From a virus: a stretch of 28,361 nt of DNA. Positions within the stretch are counted from its first letter, which is position 1, and every line of letters begins with the position of its first letter. The stretch lies in IMG/VR virus record IMGVR_UViG_3300031885_000086, positions 1 through 28,361 of that record. One strand, written 5' to 3'. The position numbers and the translations under genes are program-made. Below, piece after piece: positions 6,256 to 13,963 of the stretch. The notes beneath the pieces were generated by a model. It had not been told where the DNA came from, did no database searches, and saw nothing but the letters and a program-made list of their open reading frames with translations.

Positions 6256-9200
6256 AGCCAGTCACGCACCTTCACTTCCACACTGAATACAGCCTTCAGG
6301 ACAGCCTGGTCCGCATTGACCAGTTGGCTGGACTGATTGAGCGCTTCAATGTCAAGGCGCTGGCCATGACCGACCATGGCACTGTTGATGGCGCTGTCAA
6401 GTTTTATCAAGAGGTCAAGAAGACCAAGGCTGCGCCGCTGCTGGGCTGTGAGTTCTATGTGGTTGATGACCTGAAGGAGCGTGAGAGCAAGCATCGCTAT
6501 CACATGACGGCGCTGGCCAAGAATCGCGACGGCTTCACCAGCATCATGAAGGCGCTGACTGTGGCCAACCTTGATGGGCTTTACTACAAGCCGCGCATTG
6601 ATTGGGAATACATTTTCACTCACATGCACGACATTGTGGTTATGACGGCCTGTCGCGATGGCATATTGAGCCATCCCAACTGGGATAAGCTGCTGCCGAT
6701 ATTCCTGGAGAAATTCGGCGAGGACTTTTATCTTGAAGCCATACTGATAAAAGACCACAAGCCGCAGTTCGGCGTCAATGACATGGTGAAAAGCATCCAG
6801 GAAGGCATGGGCCTGAAGGTTGCTTTCACCAACGACGTTCACTATCTTGAGCCCAAGGACTGGAAGGCTCGCGAGGTCGTGCGTGCCATCAGCTACAATT
6901 TCCGCATTGACCCCAACATGAAGCCGGAGATTGACCAAGCTGATATATATATGAAGGACTATGACCAGATGGTCGCCAGCATGAAGGTCTTTGGCTGGAA
7001 TGATGAAGCGGCGATGACGGCTGTGTGGGACGAGATTGCTGACAAGTGCACTTTTCCATTGGAGGAAAAAGCCGTCAGCATTCCTGTGGCTTATCCTGAA
7101 GCCAAGGCTGACCCTGCAGTCTATTTGCGCAAGGTTTGCGAAGAGGCCTTTGTGGCCGACGACAAACTCTGCAATGACGAGAAGGCACTTGAACGGATGG
7201 AGTATGAGCTAGCCCAAATCATTGAGGGCGGCTTTGCGGAATACTTCCTGCTGGTTCAGGACATGATTCGCTGGGCCAAGACCAATGGCTGTAAGGTTGG
7301 TCCTGGTCGTGGCTCGGTGGGCGGGAGCCTTGTGGCTTTTATCATGGGCATCACCCAGGTCAATCCTCTTGACTATGACTTGGCCTTTGAACGATTCATC
7401 AGCCCTGGTCGTCATGACCTGCCTGACATTGACATTGACTTTGAGGACAGCGAGCGCATCAGGGTCATCGAATATATGCGTGGCAAATACGGCGCGAACA
7501 AGGTGGCGTATGTCTCCACATTCGCCAACACCAAGGGTCGTGGCTCAGTGCGAGATGTTGGTCGAGTGTTCGATGTGCCACTGATTGAGGTTGATAGAGT
7601 TGCCAAGCAAATCCTCGTCCGGTCGGGCGGCGATGCGCGAGCCGACTTTACAGTTGAAGACACAGTGACGCTATTTGAGAATGCAAAGGATTTCCATTCC
7701 AAATATCCGTATGTTATTGACACAGCCAAGGTCATTGAAGGGCTGGTCAAGACCAAGGGCATTCATGCTGCTGGTCTGGTGGTTGACGTCACTGACCTAT
7801 ACAGCGGCGAGAAATGTGTCCTGTCCAGAACCAAGGACGGCGAAATCGCTGTCAATTGGGACAAGAAAGACCTTGAATATATGGGCATGATGAAGATTGA
7901 TGCGCTGGGACTGAAGACACTCAATGTTCTGAGTCGCATAGAGAAGTCTGTCCTTGAGCGCAAAAAAGAGCAAATAGATTTTCTGGCCATTCCCTTTGAT
8001 GAGGAAAAGGTGTTCGACCTGTTCCGCAGAGCCGACAGTGTTGGTGTGTTTCAGTTTGGCTCTGCCGGCATGATGCAGTATCTCAGGGAATTCAAGCCTA
8101 TTAATTTCAAGGAGCTGTATCAGGTCAACGCGCTATGGCGACCAGGCACGCTGCGCAGCGGCCTTGCCAGTGAATTCATCTTGCTGAAGAATGGTCAGAA
8201 GAAGCCAACTTATATCAGTGCGGCTACGAAGAAGATTCTTGAAGAGACTCATGGCATTGTTCTTTTCCAAGAGCAGGTCATGTATATGCTCAACCGGCTG
8301 GGTGATGTTCCTTGGCGCACCACTGACATTATCCGCAAGGTCGTCAGCAAAAGTGAGGGCCAGGAGAAGTTTGAGACCTTTCGTCAGCTGTTCCTTGAAG
8401 GCGTGCGGCGGCTGAATTCTATGACTGAGGAAGAGGCCAACAAAGTTTTCAGTCTGATGAAATACTTCGGCTCGTATGGCTTCAATAAAAGCCACAGCGT
8501 TGAATACACAGTGCTGGGCTATTGGACGATGTGGACAAAGGTTCACTATCCGATTGAATTCTACTGCGCTTCACTGCAACGCGCTGATGACAAAACCGAT
8601 ATCACCGAGCTGCTCAACGATGCCAACCGCCACGGCTTGCAGGCAAAGCTACCAAACATCAACAAGTCTGACATCACATGGCGCATCGAGGACGACAAGA
8701 CACTGCGTGCCGGTCTGGATATTATCAAAGGCATCAGCAGCCGTATAGCTGAGGACATCTTCAATGCGCGGCAGACCTGTGGCGGCCAATTCAAAGACTT
8801 CTGGGAATTCCGCAAGGCTGTGACCAAGCGTATTGTCAATGTCGGCAAGGTCAAGGTGCTGCTGGTGGCCAAGGCCTTCAGCGACATCATGGACGAGACT
8901 ACGCGCAAGAAGCTGTTGGTCTATATCAGTGACAATAAGTCGCTGCCAGAAGACGAGGCTCAGCTGGCTGATGTGGTGGCTGAAACTGAAATCGCCATCG
9001 ACGAGGATGTGTTCAATTTCGAAATGACAGAAGACTATTTCGGCAGCAATAAGAAATTCATCGAAGTGCTGACGCAGAAGTTTGATATCAGAAAGCTCAC
9101 CATGGTGGGCAAGTCAATTGACACAGGCGTATTGCCATTCCACTGGTATCTGGGCAAATTCGATGAAATGAAATACGGCTACAGAACACGAGTTGCCAAG

Positions 9201-10046
9201 AGCGCCGACAGTAAAGGTTATGCCACTGACCTGGGTGGCGTTTATGGCGTGTTCCGCGATGACACATACCATGCCTATGCCACTGTGACAGGTGAGCTTT
9301 ATCACAACCCGAAAAAGAAGGCGCTGATTGAAGAAGCCGCTGGGCGAATTGTCCTAATGTGGGCGAACAAACCTAGCGTCAACGGAAGTTTATTTGCCTC
9401 ACGCATCTATCTTCTCGACGACATCAAGGCTGGTGATTTTGACGACTTGGAAATGGGCGGCATCGTCGGCTTTGATGGCGCGGCGGTTGACACACTGGTG
9501 ACAGAACTCAAGGCTTGTGCCGCTTGCGCAGGCCGCAAGGAGTGTAAAGCACCAGTGCCATTCAGCCCGAGCGCGGTCGGAGGAGCAATGATAGTGGGAG
9601 AGGCACCAGGAGGTGACGAAGACAGAGAAGGAAAAGGCTTTACAGGCAGAGCAGGCAAGACCCTATGGGACACAATGGCCAAGCAGAGGATTGACCGTGA
9701 TTGCGTTCATGTGACCAACGTTCTTAAGTGCCGCCCAAAGGACAACAAAATCACTGACCAGTCTGTAGTCAACTTCTGCGGTGTGCAGTGGCTGCGGAAG
9801 GAGATTGAGGCGACCAGGCCCAAACTCATCCTGTCATTGGGCAAGACGGCGCTGCGCTTCTTCACTGGCAATAAGGACGCCAGCATCATGGAGCGCAATG
9901 GCCAGGTTGAGTGGAACGAGAGAGTCGGCGCTTGGATTGTCTGGGGCGTTCACCCAGCCATGGTTCTGTATGGCGCTGAGAATCAGATTCTGCTTGATAC
10001 GGCGGTCGCTAAGTTCGGCGAAATGTTTTCAAGGCTGTTAGGCTAA
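6252..10046 (+). CDS. DNA polymerase III alpha subunit (DnaE) fused to a family 4 uracil-DNA glycosylase
   Basis: A 1264-residue replicative polymerase with a C-terminal repair domain. The PHP domain comes first (1-200) and keeps all nine expected metal ligands: His8, His10, Asp17, His42, Glu67, His84, Cys134, Asp195, His197. The C-family polymerase core follows, with GPGRGSVGGS, PDIDIDF at 391-397 (catalytic Asp392 and Asp394) and a third Asp550 in KIDALGLKTL. From about 1085 the sequence is a family 4 UDG: Cys1089, Cys1092, Cys1160 and Cys1176 at iron-sulfur ligand spacing, GEAPG at 1116-1120, TNVLKCRPKDN, and HPA at 1234-1236. There is no stop or frameshift between the parts. It should copy the phage genome and excise or sense uracil at the fork. 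The ATG overlaps the upstream stop (ATGA). Both domain assignments are strong; cooperation between them is inferred. Confidence 0.95.
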   Translation: MKPVTHLHFHTEYSLQDSLVRIDQLAGLIERFNVKALAMTDHGTVDGAVKFYQEVKKTKAAPLLGCEFYVVDDLKERESKHRYHMTALAKNRDGFTSIMKALTVANLDGLYYKPRIDWEYIFTHMHDIVVMTACRDGILSHPNWDKLLPIFLEKFGEDFYLEAILIKDHKPQFGVNDMVKSIQEGMGLKVAFTNDVHYLEPKDWKAREVVRAISYNFRIDPNMKPEIDQADIYMKDYDQMVASMKVFGWNDEAAMTAVWDEIADKCTFPLEEKAVSIPVAYPEAKADPAVYLRKVCEEAFVADDKLCNDEKALERMEYELAQIIEGGFAEYFLLVQDMIRWAKTNGCKVGPGRGSVGGSLVAFIMGITQVNPLDYDLAFERFISPGRHDLPDIDIDFEDSERIRVIEYMRGKYGANKVAYVSTFANTKGRGSVRDVGRVFDVPLIEVDRVAKQILVRSGGDARADFTVEDTVTLFENAKDFHSKYPYVIDTAKVIEGLVKTKGIHAAGLVVDVTDLYSGEKCVLSRTKDGEIAVNWDKKDLEYMGMMKIDALGLKTLNVLSRIEKSVLERKKEQIDFLAIPFDEEKVFDLFRRADSVGVFQFGSAGMMQYLREFKPINFKELYQVNALWRPGTLRSGLASEFILLKNGQKKPTYISAATKKILEETHGIVLFQEQVMYMLNRLGDVPWRTTDIIRKVVSKSEGQEKFETFRQLFLEGVRRLNSMTEEEANKVFSLMKYFGSYGFNKSHSVEYTVLGYWTMWTKVHYPIEFYCASLQRADDKTDITELLNDANRHGLQAKLPNINKSDITWRIEDDKTLRAGLDIIKGISSRIAEDIFNARQTCGGQFKDFWEFRKAVTKRIVNVGKVKVLLVAKAFSDIMDETTRKKLLVYISDNKSLPEDEAQLADVVAETEIAIDEDVFNFEMTEDYFGSNKKFIEVLTQKFDIRKLTMVGKSIDTGVLPFHWYLGKFDEMKYGYRTRVAKSADSKGYATDLGGVYGVFRDDTYHAYATVTGELYHNPKKKALIEEAAGRIVLMWANKPSVNGSLFASRIYLLDDIKAGDFDDLEMGGIVGFDGAAVDTLVTELKACAACAGRKECKAPVPFSPSAVGGAMIVGEAPGGDEDREGKGFTGRAGKTLWDTMAKQRIDRDCVHVTNVLKCRPKDNKITDQSVVNFCGVQWLRKEIEATRPKLILSLGKTALRFFTGNKDASIMERNGQVEWNERVGAWIVWGVHPAMVLYGAENQILLDTAVAKFGEMFSRLLG

Positions 10047-10050
10047 TGTT

Positions 10051-10078
10051 TTGCGATATGTGCCATTTCAAGTATAAT
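10051..10078 (+). promoter_or_regulatory. Candidate sigma-70-like promoter before the SSB/recombination operon
   Basis: TTGCGA (10051-10056) and TATAAT (10073-10078) are separated by 16 bases in the 106-base gap after the polymerase gene. The context CAAGTATAATATAGG resembles the elements at 4380 and 22018. A start about 7 bases downstream would fall at the ATG of a 23-codon reading frame. It would drive the SSB and recombination genes. Confidence 0.5.
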
Positions 10079-10084
10079 ATAGGC

Positions 10085-10156
10085 ATGAGCTCGCAGTTTG
10101 ATGAAGCCTTGGCAAGCCTTCCTAAAGCACTGAAAATAAAGGAGATTACATCGTGA
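10085..10156 (+). CDS. Possible 23-residue leader peptide
   Basis: ATG at 10085 opens a frame of 23 codons beginning MSSQFDEALASLPKALK and ending at TGA 10154-10156, which overlaps the GTG start of the next gene (GTGA), an arrangement typical of real coupled genes in this genome. There is no Shine-Dalgarno sequence, but the ATG lies about 7 bases after a TATAAT box, so the message could be leaderless. It may be a regulatory leader peptide or coincidence. Confidence 0.35.
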   Translation: MSSQFDEALASLPKALKIKEITS

Positions 10157-10614
10157 TAGGAAAACTCGACATTATCATTGGCAGCGAGGTCCACACACTT
10201 GACCCTGATGAGGAGCTCAAGCTCTCCGAAGAGACCATCAACGAGGACCTGAAAAGTCAGCCAGCCCGATACGCTTTTTATGCGGTCATGCAGGAAGCGG
10301 CTGAGGGCGAAGTGGCCGATTCCAAGCTGAATCTGGAAACCACTGAGGCAGCGTTGGATGATGTGTTCAGAACTGAGGCCGCAAAAGCCAACACCAAAAT
10401 CACTGAAGCCAACATCAGTAACAAAATCAAGCTCAACGAGGAATACACAGCTGCCGTCATCGCCTTGAACAAGGCAAAGAAACAAGCGGGAACACTGCGC
10501 GCAATCAAAGAGGCATTTGTCCATCGCAAAGACATGCTCGTGACACTAGCCTCAAACATGCGAGCGCAAGCAGACCCAGAGATTTTCATCAACATGCGTA
10601 AAAAGGAGTCATGA
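10153..10614 (+). CDS. Small coiled-coil protein upstream of SSB, unknown function
   Basis: A 153-residue acidic, Ala/Glu/Lys-rich protein starting at GTG with AAAGGAG 8 bases upstream. After a short N-terminal segment (MIGKLDIIIGSEVHTLDPDEE) the sequence from about 30 to 145 is almost entirely helix-forming, with heptad-like hydrophobic spacing consistent with a coiled coil. Its stop overlaps the SSB start by one base (TGATG), so the two proteins are probably made together. A partner of the SSB or of the recombination machinery is a reasonable guess from position, but I do not recognise the family. Confidence 0.82.
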   Translation: MIGKLDIIIGSEVHTLDPDEELKLSEETINEDLKSQPARYAFYAVMQEAAEGEVADSKLNLETTEAALDDVFRTEAAKANTKITEANISNKIKLNEEYTAAVIALNKAKKQAGTLRAIKEAFVHRKDMLVTLASNMRAQADPEIFINMRKKES

Positions 10615-11681
10615 TGAACGACGTGAAATTTGCTCAACCCGACCAGGAGCAGGACAAGAAGTTCCTGGAAGACGAAGCCAAGCGGAAAGGCTTTGACTGG
10701 AAGAATGTTTTCTGGAAGCCCAAGCCAGACCCTGCCGACAATGTCATCCGCATCATGCCGGCCAGGGTGGGCAGTGGCGCGACCTATTATCTGAAGGTCG
10801 CCAAGCACTTTGTCAATCACGGCGAAAAGGACTATGAGGCCTTCATCTGTATGGAAGAGATGTTCGGCCAGCCGTGTCCTGCCTGCGAACGGCGCAAGGC
10901 TCTCTACGACAGCATCAAGAACGAGAAGGACGAGACCAAGAAGTCCGAGGTCAAGAAATCTGCGGCCAGGTATGGCGTCAAGCGGTTGGGCGTGTTCAAC
11001 GTCATCGACCGCAACGCATACCAGGATTTCAAAGATGGCAAGCTCGACAAGCTGCCCAAGGTGCTGCTGTATGAAGCGCCGCGCAAGGCCATTTGGGAGC
11101 GCATCGTTCGCAATGTTGCGAGCCGTGGTCGCACCGCGAACATTTTCGATTCTTATGACGACAAGGGTGCAGTGGCCAAGGCTGGTCGCGATGTCCTTGT
11201 CAAGTTCTATCCTGATTCTGAGCCCAGCACTATGTACGACGTTCAGTATCTTGACCCTGCAGAACTGGGCACGACCGATGAGGTCAAGCAGTGGTATGAG
11301 CAGATTATCGACCTGGTCGCTGAGAAGATTGCCATTTACAAGCCTGTGGACTACCACGATTGTGAAATCAAGGCATTCGGGACCAAGGAAGAGCGCGATG
11401 AGCTGAAGAAGCGCCGCGCTGAAGAGAACCAAGCCGCTGCCACTGCGGCGCAGCCTGCCGAGGAAACGCAGCCTGCCGAGGAGAAGGAGATTCTCGTTGA
11501 CCCGAATGAGGGCAAAGGCGACGAGACTCCTCAGCCCAAGCCGGTTGCCAAGAAGGAAGAGCCTAAGCCGGTTGCCAAGAAGGAAGAGCCCAAGACTGCC
11601 GCACCTGCCGCTGCTGGCGGCGACTTAAAAGACAGAATCGCAGCGGTCAAGGCTCGAGTGGCTGCTGGTAAAAAGGCATAG
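10614..11681 (+). CDS. Single-stranded DNA-binding protein, T4 gp32-like
   Basis: A 355-residue SSB that should coat single-stranded DNA in replication and recombination. After FDWKNVFWKPKPDPADNVIRIMP, the core holds a zinc motif like that of T4 gp32: His in KHFVNH, then C-x8-C-x2-C in ICMEEMFGQPCPAC. The OB-fold core runs to about residue 260. The C-terminal tail is first acidic (Gln-Pro-Ala-Glu-Glu repeats), then has two perfect nine-residue repeats KPVAKKEEP, and ends basic (LKDRIAAVKARVAAGKKA). Many SSBs end with an acidic tip, so this basic end is unusual. ATG at 10614 is preferred over the adjacent ATG at 10611 because GGAG lies 5 bases before it rather than 2. RecA follows, fitting gp32/UvsX partnership. 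Confidence 0.9.
   Translation: MNDVKFAQPDQEQDKKFLEDEAKRKGFDWKNVFWKPKPDPADNVIRIMPARVGSGATYYLKVAKHFVNHGEKDYEAFICMEEMFGQPCPACERRKALYDSIKNEKDETKKSEVKKSAARYGVKRLGVFNVIDRNAYQDFKDGKLDKLPKVLLYEAPRKAIWERIVRNVASRGRTANIFDSYDDKGAVAKAGRDVLVKFYPDSEPSTMYDVQYLDPAELGTTDEVKQWYEQIIDLVAEKIAIYKPVDYHDCEIKAFGTKEERDELKKRRAEENQAAATAAQPAEETQPAEEKEILVDPNEGKGDETPQPKPVAKKEEPKPVAKKEEPKTAAPAAAGGDLKDRIAAVKARVAAGKKA
11538..11591 (+). repeat. Tandem 27-base repeat within the SSB gene tail
   Basis: Two tandem copies (11538-11564 and 11565-11591) of a 27-base unit beginning AAGCCGGTTGCCAAGAAGG differ only at the last base (T versus C). Each encodes Lys-Pro-Val-Ala-Lys-Lys-Glu-Glu-Pro. A second, shorter repeat encoding Gln-Pro-Ala-Glu-Glu lies just upstream near 11451-11484. 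The in-frame length means copy number could vary without breaking the protein. Confidence 0.85.
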
Positions 11682-11688
11682 CATAGTC

Positions 11689-12627
11689 ATGGACATCCGG
11701 AAGGTGGTCGGGAGCATCGACCTGACAAAACGCTTTGCCGATTTAGCTAAGTTTCGTGTGCCGACAGGCATCAAAGCATTTGACAGAGTATTAAGCGGAG
11801 GCATCCCTGCAGGAAAACTCACTGAGATTTATGGCGATTTTAGTTCTGGCAAAAGCCGCATCGCTGCACACATCATCGCTGAGACTCAAAAACTAGGAGG
11901 GATGGCCGCACTCTTGGACACTGAGCGTTCTCTAGACGGCGGTCTTGTTGAGCTAACAGGCATTGATGTCGAATCATTGGTGTATCCCGACCCCGACCGG
12001 ATGCTCGTCAGTATTGAGGACATATTCAAGCGCATTAAGGAAATCATGCAGTTCCGTGATGAGCACAAGACCGACTTGCTCACAATCGTTTGGGACTCAG
12101 TGGCGGCCACTCCTGGCATGGAAGACCTTGAAAAAGAGATTGGTCGCAATGAGGCTTCAATGCGCCGCGCGAAAGTTATCAGCGATGGCCTGAAACAAAT
12201 CATGGCTGAGGTCTATCGCACTAAGACCTGTCTGATTTTCATCAATCAGATTCGCGACAAGATTGGTGTGATGTATGGTGAAAAAGTTGACACAGTGGGA
12301 GGCAAGGCCTTGAAATTCACTGCCTCTGTTCGTATGCACATCCATCTTGCTGGCAAACTCAAGGACGAGACAACCCTCGAACAAATCGGAGCAAAGGGAC
12401 GGATGGTGGTTGAGAAATGTAAGGTCGGAAAGCCGTTCGGCATGGTTCAATTTGAGATGATGACCGAAGCGCCGATAGACCCATACTCCGGACTGCTTGA
12501 TTACATGGTTCGCCACGGCGAGATTGAGGACGAGGGCAGGGGCTGGTTCAAGTTTCCTGGCGACAAAAAGAATTTCCGCGCTGATAGTTTCCCTGAGATT
12601 TACGAGTCACACCAGAGCTCAAAGTGA
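11689..12627 (+). CDS. RecA/UvsX-like recombinase
   Basis: A 312-residue ATP-dependent strand-exchange protein. Walker A is GDFSSGKS (49-56), Walker B is in LLTIVWDSVAA, and the region LIFINQIRDKIGVMYGEKVDTVGGKALKF corresponds to the RecA loop and switch segment (NQIR-x-K-I-G...GG-x-ALKF). It lacks most of the RecA N-terminal and C-terminal accessory parts, like phage recombinases. The protein would load on SSB-coated ends produced by the gp46/47-type nuclease encoded downstream. The Shine-Dalgarno is weak (AAAAAGG 12 bases upstream). Its stop overlaps the GTG of the exonuclease gene. Subfamily (RecA, UvsX or Sak4) cannot be fixed by eye, although the NQIRDKIG stretch favours RecA-like. Confidence 0.92.
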   Translation: MDIRKVVGSIDLTKRFADLAKFRVPTGIKAFDRVLSGGIPAGKLTEIYGDFSSGKSRIAAHIIAETQKLGGMAALLDTERSLDGGLVELTGIDVESLVYPDPDRMLVSIEDIFKRIKEIMQFRDEHKTDLLTIVWDSVAATPGMEDLEKEIGRNEASMRRAKVISDGLKQIMAEVYRTKTCLIFINQIRDKIGVMYGEKVDTVGGKALKFTASVRMHIHLAGKLKDETTLEQIGAKGRMVVEKCKVGKPFGMVQFEMMTEAPIDPYSGLLDYMVRHGEIEDEGRGWFKFPGDKKNFRADSFPEIYESHQSSK

Positions 12628-13517
12628 AGACTATTATCATTGACGGCAACAACACGGCTTTCCAGGCCTTGGGGAAAGCGCCGCTGTTCTATAAAGGACA
12701 GCGGACTGAGGTGATTAAAATCACCCTGGCGATGATTCGCAGCTATGTCGAGCGCTTCAATCCCGACCAGATAATGGTTGTCTGGGATGGTGGTCGCGAT
12801 GAACGTCGCAAGTCCATCTATCCAGAATACAAAAGAAAAAAGCGTGACTGGACAGAAGCTGAGAAGGTCGAGCGCGACATTCTTTTCACACAGATGAGGC
12901 AGCTGGTTCCGGTGATTCAAGGCCTCTGCCTCTCACAATTCAAAATCAATTATCGTGAGGGCGACGATACGATTTTCACTCTGCTGAGTCAGGAGTGGGC
13001 ACCAGCAGGCGAGCGCATAGTCATCAGCACCGACCAGGACATGTTCCAGCTGCTCCACTATTTTTCAGACGTCAGGATTTTCTCGCCTATCAAAAAACTT
13101 GAAATTGATGCTGATTGGGTTGAGCAGGAATTTGGAATCCCAATCACCCAATTCACCTTTTATAAAGCGCTGGTTGGTGATGCGAGTGACAATATCCCAG
13201 GCATTCGTGGCATTGGTCCAAAAAAGGCTGTGAAGCTAATTGAAGAAATGGGCCATGTCAAAAGCACCAAGGAAGGCAAGAAGCTGATATTGACGGCGCT
13301 GAAGGACGAGGATGAGCTAGCGCGGCAGCTGACGCTGGTGACCTTGATGACAATCCCTGAGGAGGAGATGGCTGAGGGCTGTATCTGTCCTGGCCCAGTC
13401 ACAGAGCTTCAGGAGCATGTGATGAGGTTCGCGGAGCAATACGGCTTTGACCATATCCTTGACCACTTCGACAACTTCGTGGCGCCATTTGAGAAGATGG
13501 CGATGAGGGCGAAATGA
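12624..13517 (+). CDS. 5'-3' exonuclease, FEN/RNase H-like
   Basis: A 297-residue structure-specific nuclease starting at GTG overlapping the RecA stop. FEN-family acidic clusters are in order: IIIDGNNTAF near the N-terminus, VVWDGGRDERRKSIYPEYKRKK (Asp plus the arch Arg/Lys residues), EGDD, STDQD, and GDASDNIPGIRGIGPKKA, the helix-hairpin-helix with its two metal-binding Asp. Phage relatives are T4 RNase H and T5 FEN, which remove RNA primers and flaps during lagging-strand synthesis. Size fits (about 290-305). No polymerase domain is attached, unlike bacterial PolA. It overlaps the next gene by ATGA. Confidence 0.93.
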   Translation: MKTIIIDGNNTAFQALGKAPLFYKGQRTEVIKITLAMIRSYVERFNPDQIMVVWDGGRDERRKSIYPEYKRKKRDWTEAEKVERDILFTQMRQLVPVIQGLCLSQFKINYREGDDTIFTLLSQEWAPAGERIVISTDQDMFQLLHYFSDVRIFSPIKKLEIDADWVEQEFGIPITQFTFYKALVGDASDNIPGIRGIGPKKAVKLIEEMGHVKSTKEGKKLILTALKDEDELARQLTLVTLMTIPEEEMAEGCICPGPVTELQEHVMRFAEQYGFDHILDHFDNFVAPFEKMAMRAK

Positions 13518-13963
13518 AAATCATAGCGGTGGCACATTGTGATGAGTGTCCTTTCGCTACAAATCTGGCTGCTCTCACAGACAAAGAGACTATGTGGTGT
13601 ATCCATGGCGAAAGGCCCGAGCCCAAAAAGCTTGAAGGCAGCGTGATGGATGTCCCTGATGACTGCCCATTGGAGGACGACGCTTCGCTCCCATCAGCCG
13701 TTACAGAGGAACTAATTGTGAATTTCGTGGACGACAGAGGGCGTTATTGGAGCATGCCACTGTCGGCAGTATTTGCTCTTGCACACCTTGACCTTTCGCC
13801 CACTCCTGTCCTGCCAGTTAAGGTGAGCAGAAAGAAATTCTATGAAGCAAAGCACAAATGGGCTATGGCCATTGTGCATTGGGCGGTCGGCGACATTTCA
13901 GCAAACGACATTTTTGATGGCATCTGCCACGACCTTGGTTTCCTAGTTGAGGAGAATAAATGA
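13514..13963 (+). CDS. Unknown Cys-rich protein, probable metal binding
   Basis: A 149-residue protein starting MKIIAVAHCDECPFATN. The N-terminal third has Cys and His residues suited to zinc binding: AHCDECP, then WCIHGERP, then DDCPL. The rest has no recognised motif; about residues 60-80 (LIVNFVDDRGRYWSMPLS) suggest beta strands and the C-terminal third is helical. It overlaps both neighbours by ATGA, between the flap nuclease and gp47-like nuclease genes, so it is co-translated with the recombination set. I cannot assign a role. Confidence 0.82.
   Translation: MKIIAVAHCDECPFATNLAALTDKETMWCIHGERPEPKKLEGSVMDVPDDCPLEDDASLPSAVTEELIVNFVDDRGRYWSMPLSAVFALAHLDLSPTPVLPVKVSRKKFYEAKHKWAMAIVHWAVGDISANDIFDGICHDLGFLVEENK

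Noticed and set aside
6213-6938. 241-codon frame on the reverse strand
   Set aside because: Antisense to the PHP domain of the polymerase; composition is typical of a shadow frame.
9579-9590. Independent start for a free UDG
   Set aside because: The GGAGGAG is explained by Gly-Gly codons and the product would lack two iron-sulfur Cys, so I do not annotate a second gene.
10278-11432. 384-codon frame on the reverse strand
   Set aside because: It is the mirror of the SSB and coiled-coil genes, arising from their codon bias; no protein motif and no reverse-strand neighbours.
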